Below, piece by piece: positions 63,647-64,000 of a stretch of DNA of 64,000 nucleotides (within the stretch, counting starts at the first letter, position 1; the number at the start of each line of letters is the position of its first letter). A program made the position numbers and the translations under genes. The notes under the pieces are model-generated. The model did no database searches and was not told where the DNA came from. It saw only the letters and a list, made by a program, of their open reading frames with translations. Source of the stretch: Halobacillus locisalis (GTDB taxonomy: Bacteria > Bacillota > Bacilli > Bacillales > Halobacillaceae). The DNA lies in contig NZ_JACEFG010000001.1 of the NCBI RefSeq assembly GCF_013694105.1, positions 1,054,001-1,118,000 of the forward strand, given 5' to 3'.

Positions 63647-64000
63647 CTACTTTTCGATCGTAGATGCCCTCAGTACCAGGTCTGGGTCCACTTTGACTGG
63701 ATAAATATCATTTTGATCTCTGATGAGGTCATCTAGCATGTAAGCAGCCAGCTTCCCTAACTTCTGTTTGTCTTGTTTAACGGTAGTTAATGGTGGATCA
63801 CTATAACGGCAAGCTTCGATATCGTCACATCCGATAAGTTGAATATCCTCCGGAACGGATAACCCTTTTTCCTTGATCGCCTTTAAAGCACCAAGCGCCA
63901 TCATATCGGATGCGGCAAAAACAGCTTCTGGATACTCATCACAAGAAAGAATCTCTTTCATTAATTCGTATCCACTTTCTTCAAAGAAATCCCCATAGTG
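63647..64000 (-). CDS. LacI family repressor, C-terminal part
   Basis: Sugar-binding domain of a LacI/GalR regulator; the frame is open to the window edge, so the DNA-binding head lies outside. FAASDMMALGALKAI and DIQLIGCDDIEACRYSDPPLTTV are typical of the effector domain. Likely controls the beta-glucosidase gene 38 bases downstream. Confidence 0.92.
   Translation of the reverse strand, partial: HYGDFFEESGYELMKEILSCDEYPEAVFAASDMMALGALKAIKEKGLSVPEDIQLIGCDDIEACRYSDPPLTTVKQDKQKLGKLAAYMLDDLIRDQNDIYPVKVDPDLVLRASTIEK

Noticed and set aside
1-64000. CRISPR arrays, IS elements, tRNA or rRNA genes
   Set aside because: No regular direct-repeat arrays, transposase frames or tRNA-like cloverleaf ends were seen in reading the window.

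Overview
The window looks like a chromosomal segment of a moderately halophilic, spore-forming, pigmented Bacillaceae species, closest in style to Halobacillus. The reasons are a C30 (staphyloxanthin-type) carotenoid cluster, a YjcZ-type small protein, a Na+/H+ antiporter and a KtrB-type K+ transporter, strong AGGAGG ribosome sites with many TTG/GTG starts, and Bacillus-type families throughout (YfkAB, YwpF, UvsE, ThiT, YfmM). This is inference from gene content. No rRNA, tRNA, IS element, prophage or CRISPR array is visible.

Layout. 1-9.3 kb: serine hydrolase, then two convergent carotenoid operons: CruF-like, PlsC-like, CrtQ-like and CrtP-like on +, and crtM with two CrtN-type desaturases on -. 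They meet at a 20-bp hairpin that lies partly inside crtM. 9.5-14 kb: small proteins, a GGDEF/EAL enzyme behind ktrB, YwpF. 14.2-16.5 kb: moaA and moeA. 16.6-24.6 kb: a stress-gene stretch with a disulfide oxidoreductase broken by one in-frame stop, an HD protein, an SDR, an HPr-like protein, CorA, a GNAT and a Mn pyrophosphatase. 24.7-29.3 kb: glutamine synthetase behind a TnrA-like operator, an RsgA paralogue behind an apparent translational attenuator, and an ABC exporter. 29.4-38.5 kb: lipoprotein/nitroreductase/sirtuin operon, Na+/H+ antiporter, penicillin acylase-like enzyme, aldo/keto reductase, DUF456. 38.6-43.8 kb: DUF1641-formate dehydrogenase-FdhD operon, a structured leader region, and an ArsR-DUF2087 regulator with a dyad operator. 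43.9-50.2 kb: DUF1028, phospholipase D-like, NlpC/P60-SLH, a TPP riboswitch with thiT, an esterase, an SDR. 50.3-57.4 kb: YfkAB, a 21-bp periodic repeat, ZIP transporter, SIMPL, a flavin amine oxidase relic, HtrA-like protease with a zinc-ribbon partner, a 3D-domain protein. 57.9-64 kb: ABC-F YfmM, UvsE, MBL hydrolase, RNase H-like protein, GH1 beta-glucosidase and a LacI regulator cut by the window edge.

Connections. MoaA and MoeA make the molybdenum cofactor needed by the formate dehydrogenase, and FdhD activates that enzyme. Nine sites resemble general-stress sigma-B promoters (GTTTAA, 13-14 nt, GGGTAT), including one in front of each carotenoid operon, which suggests pigment, redox and ion genes respond together to stress. 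The observations I rate highest are the RsgA leader with two mutually exclusive stems, the sigma-B-like promoter set, the fdhD leader with its terminator, and the 21-bp GTCCGAAT periodic repeat.
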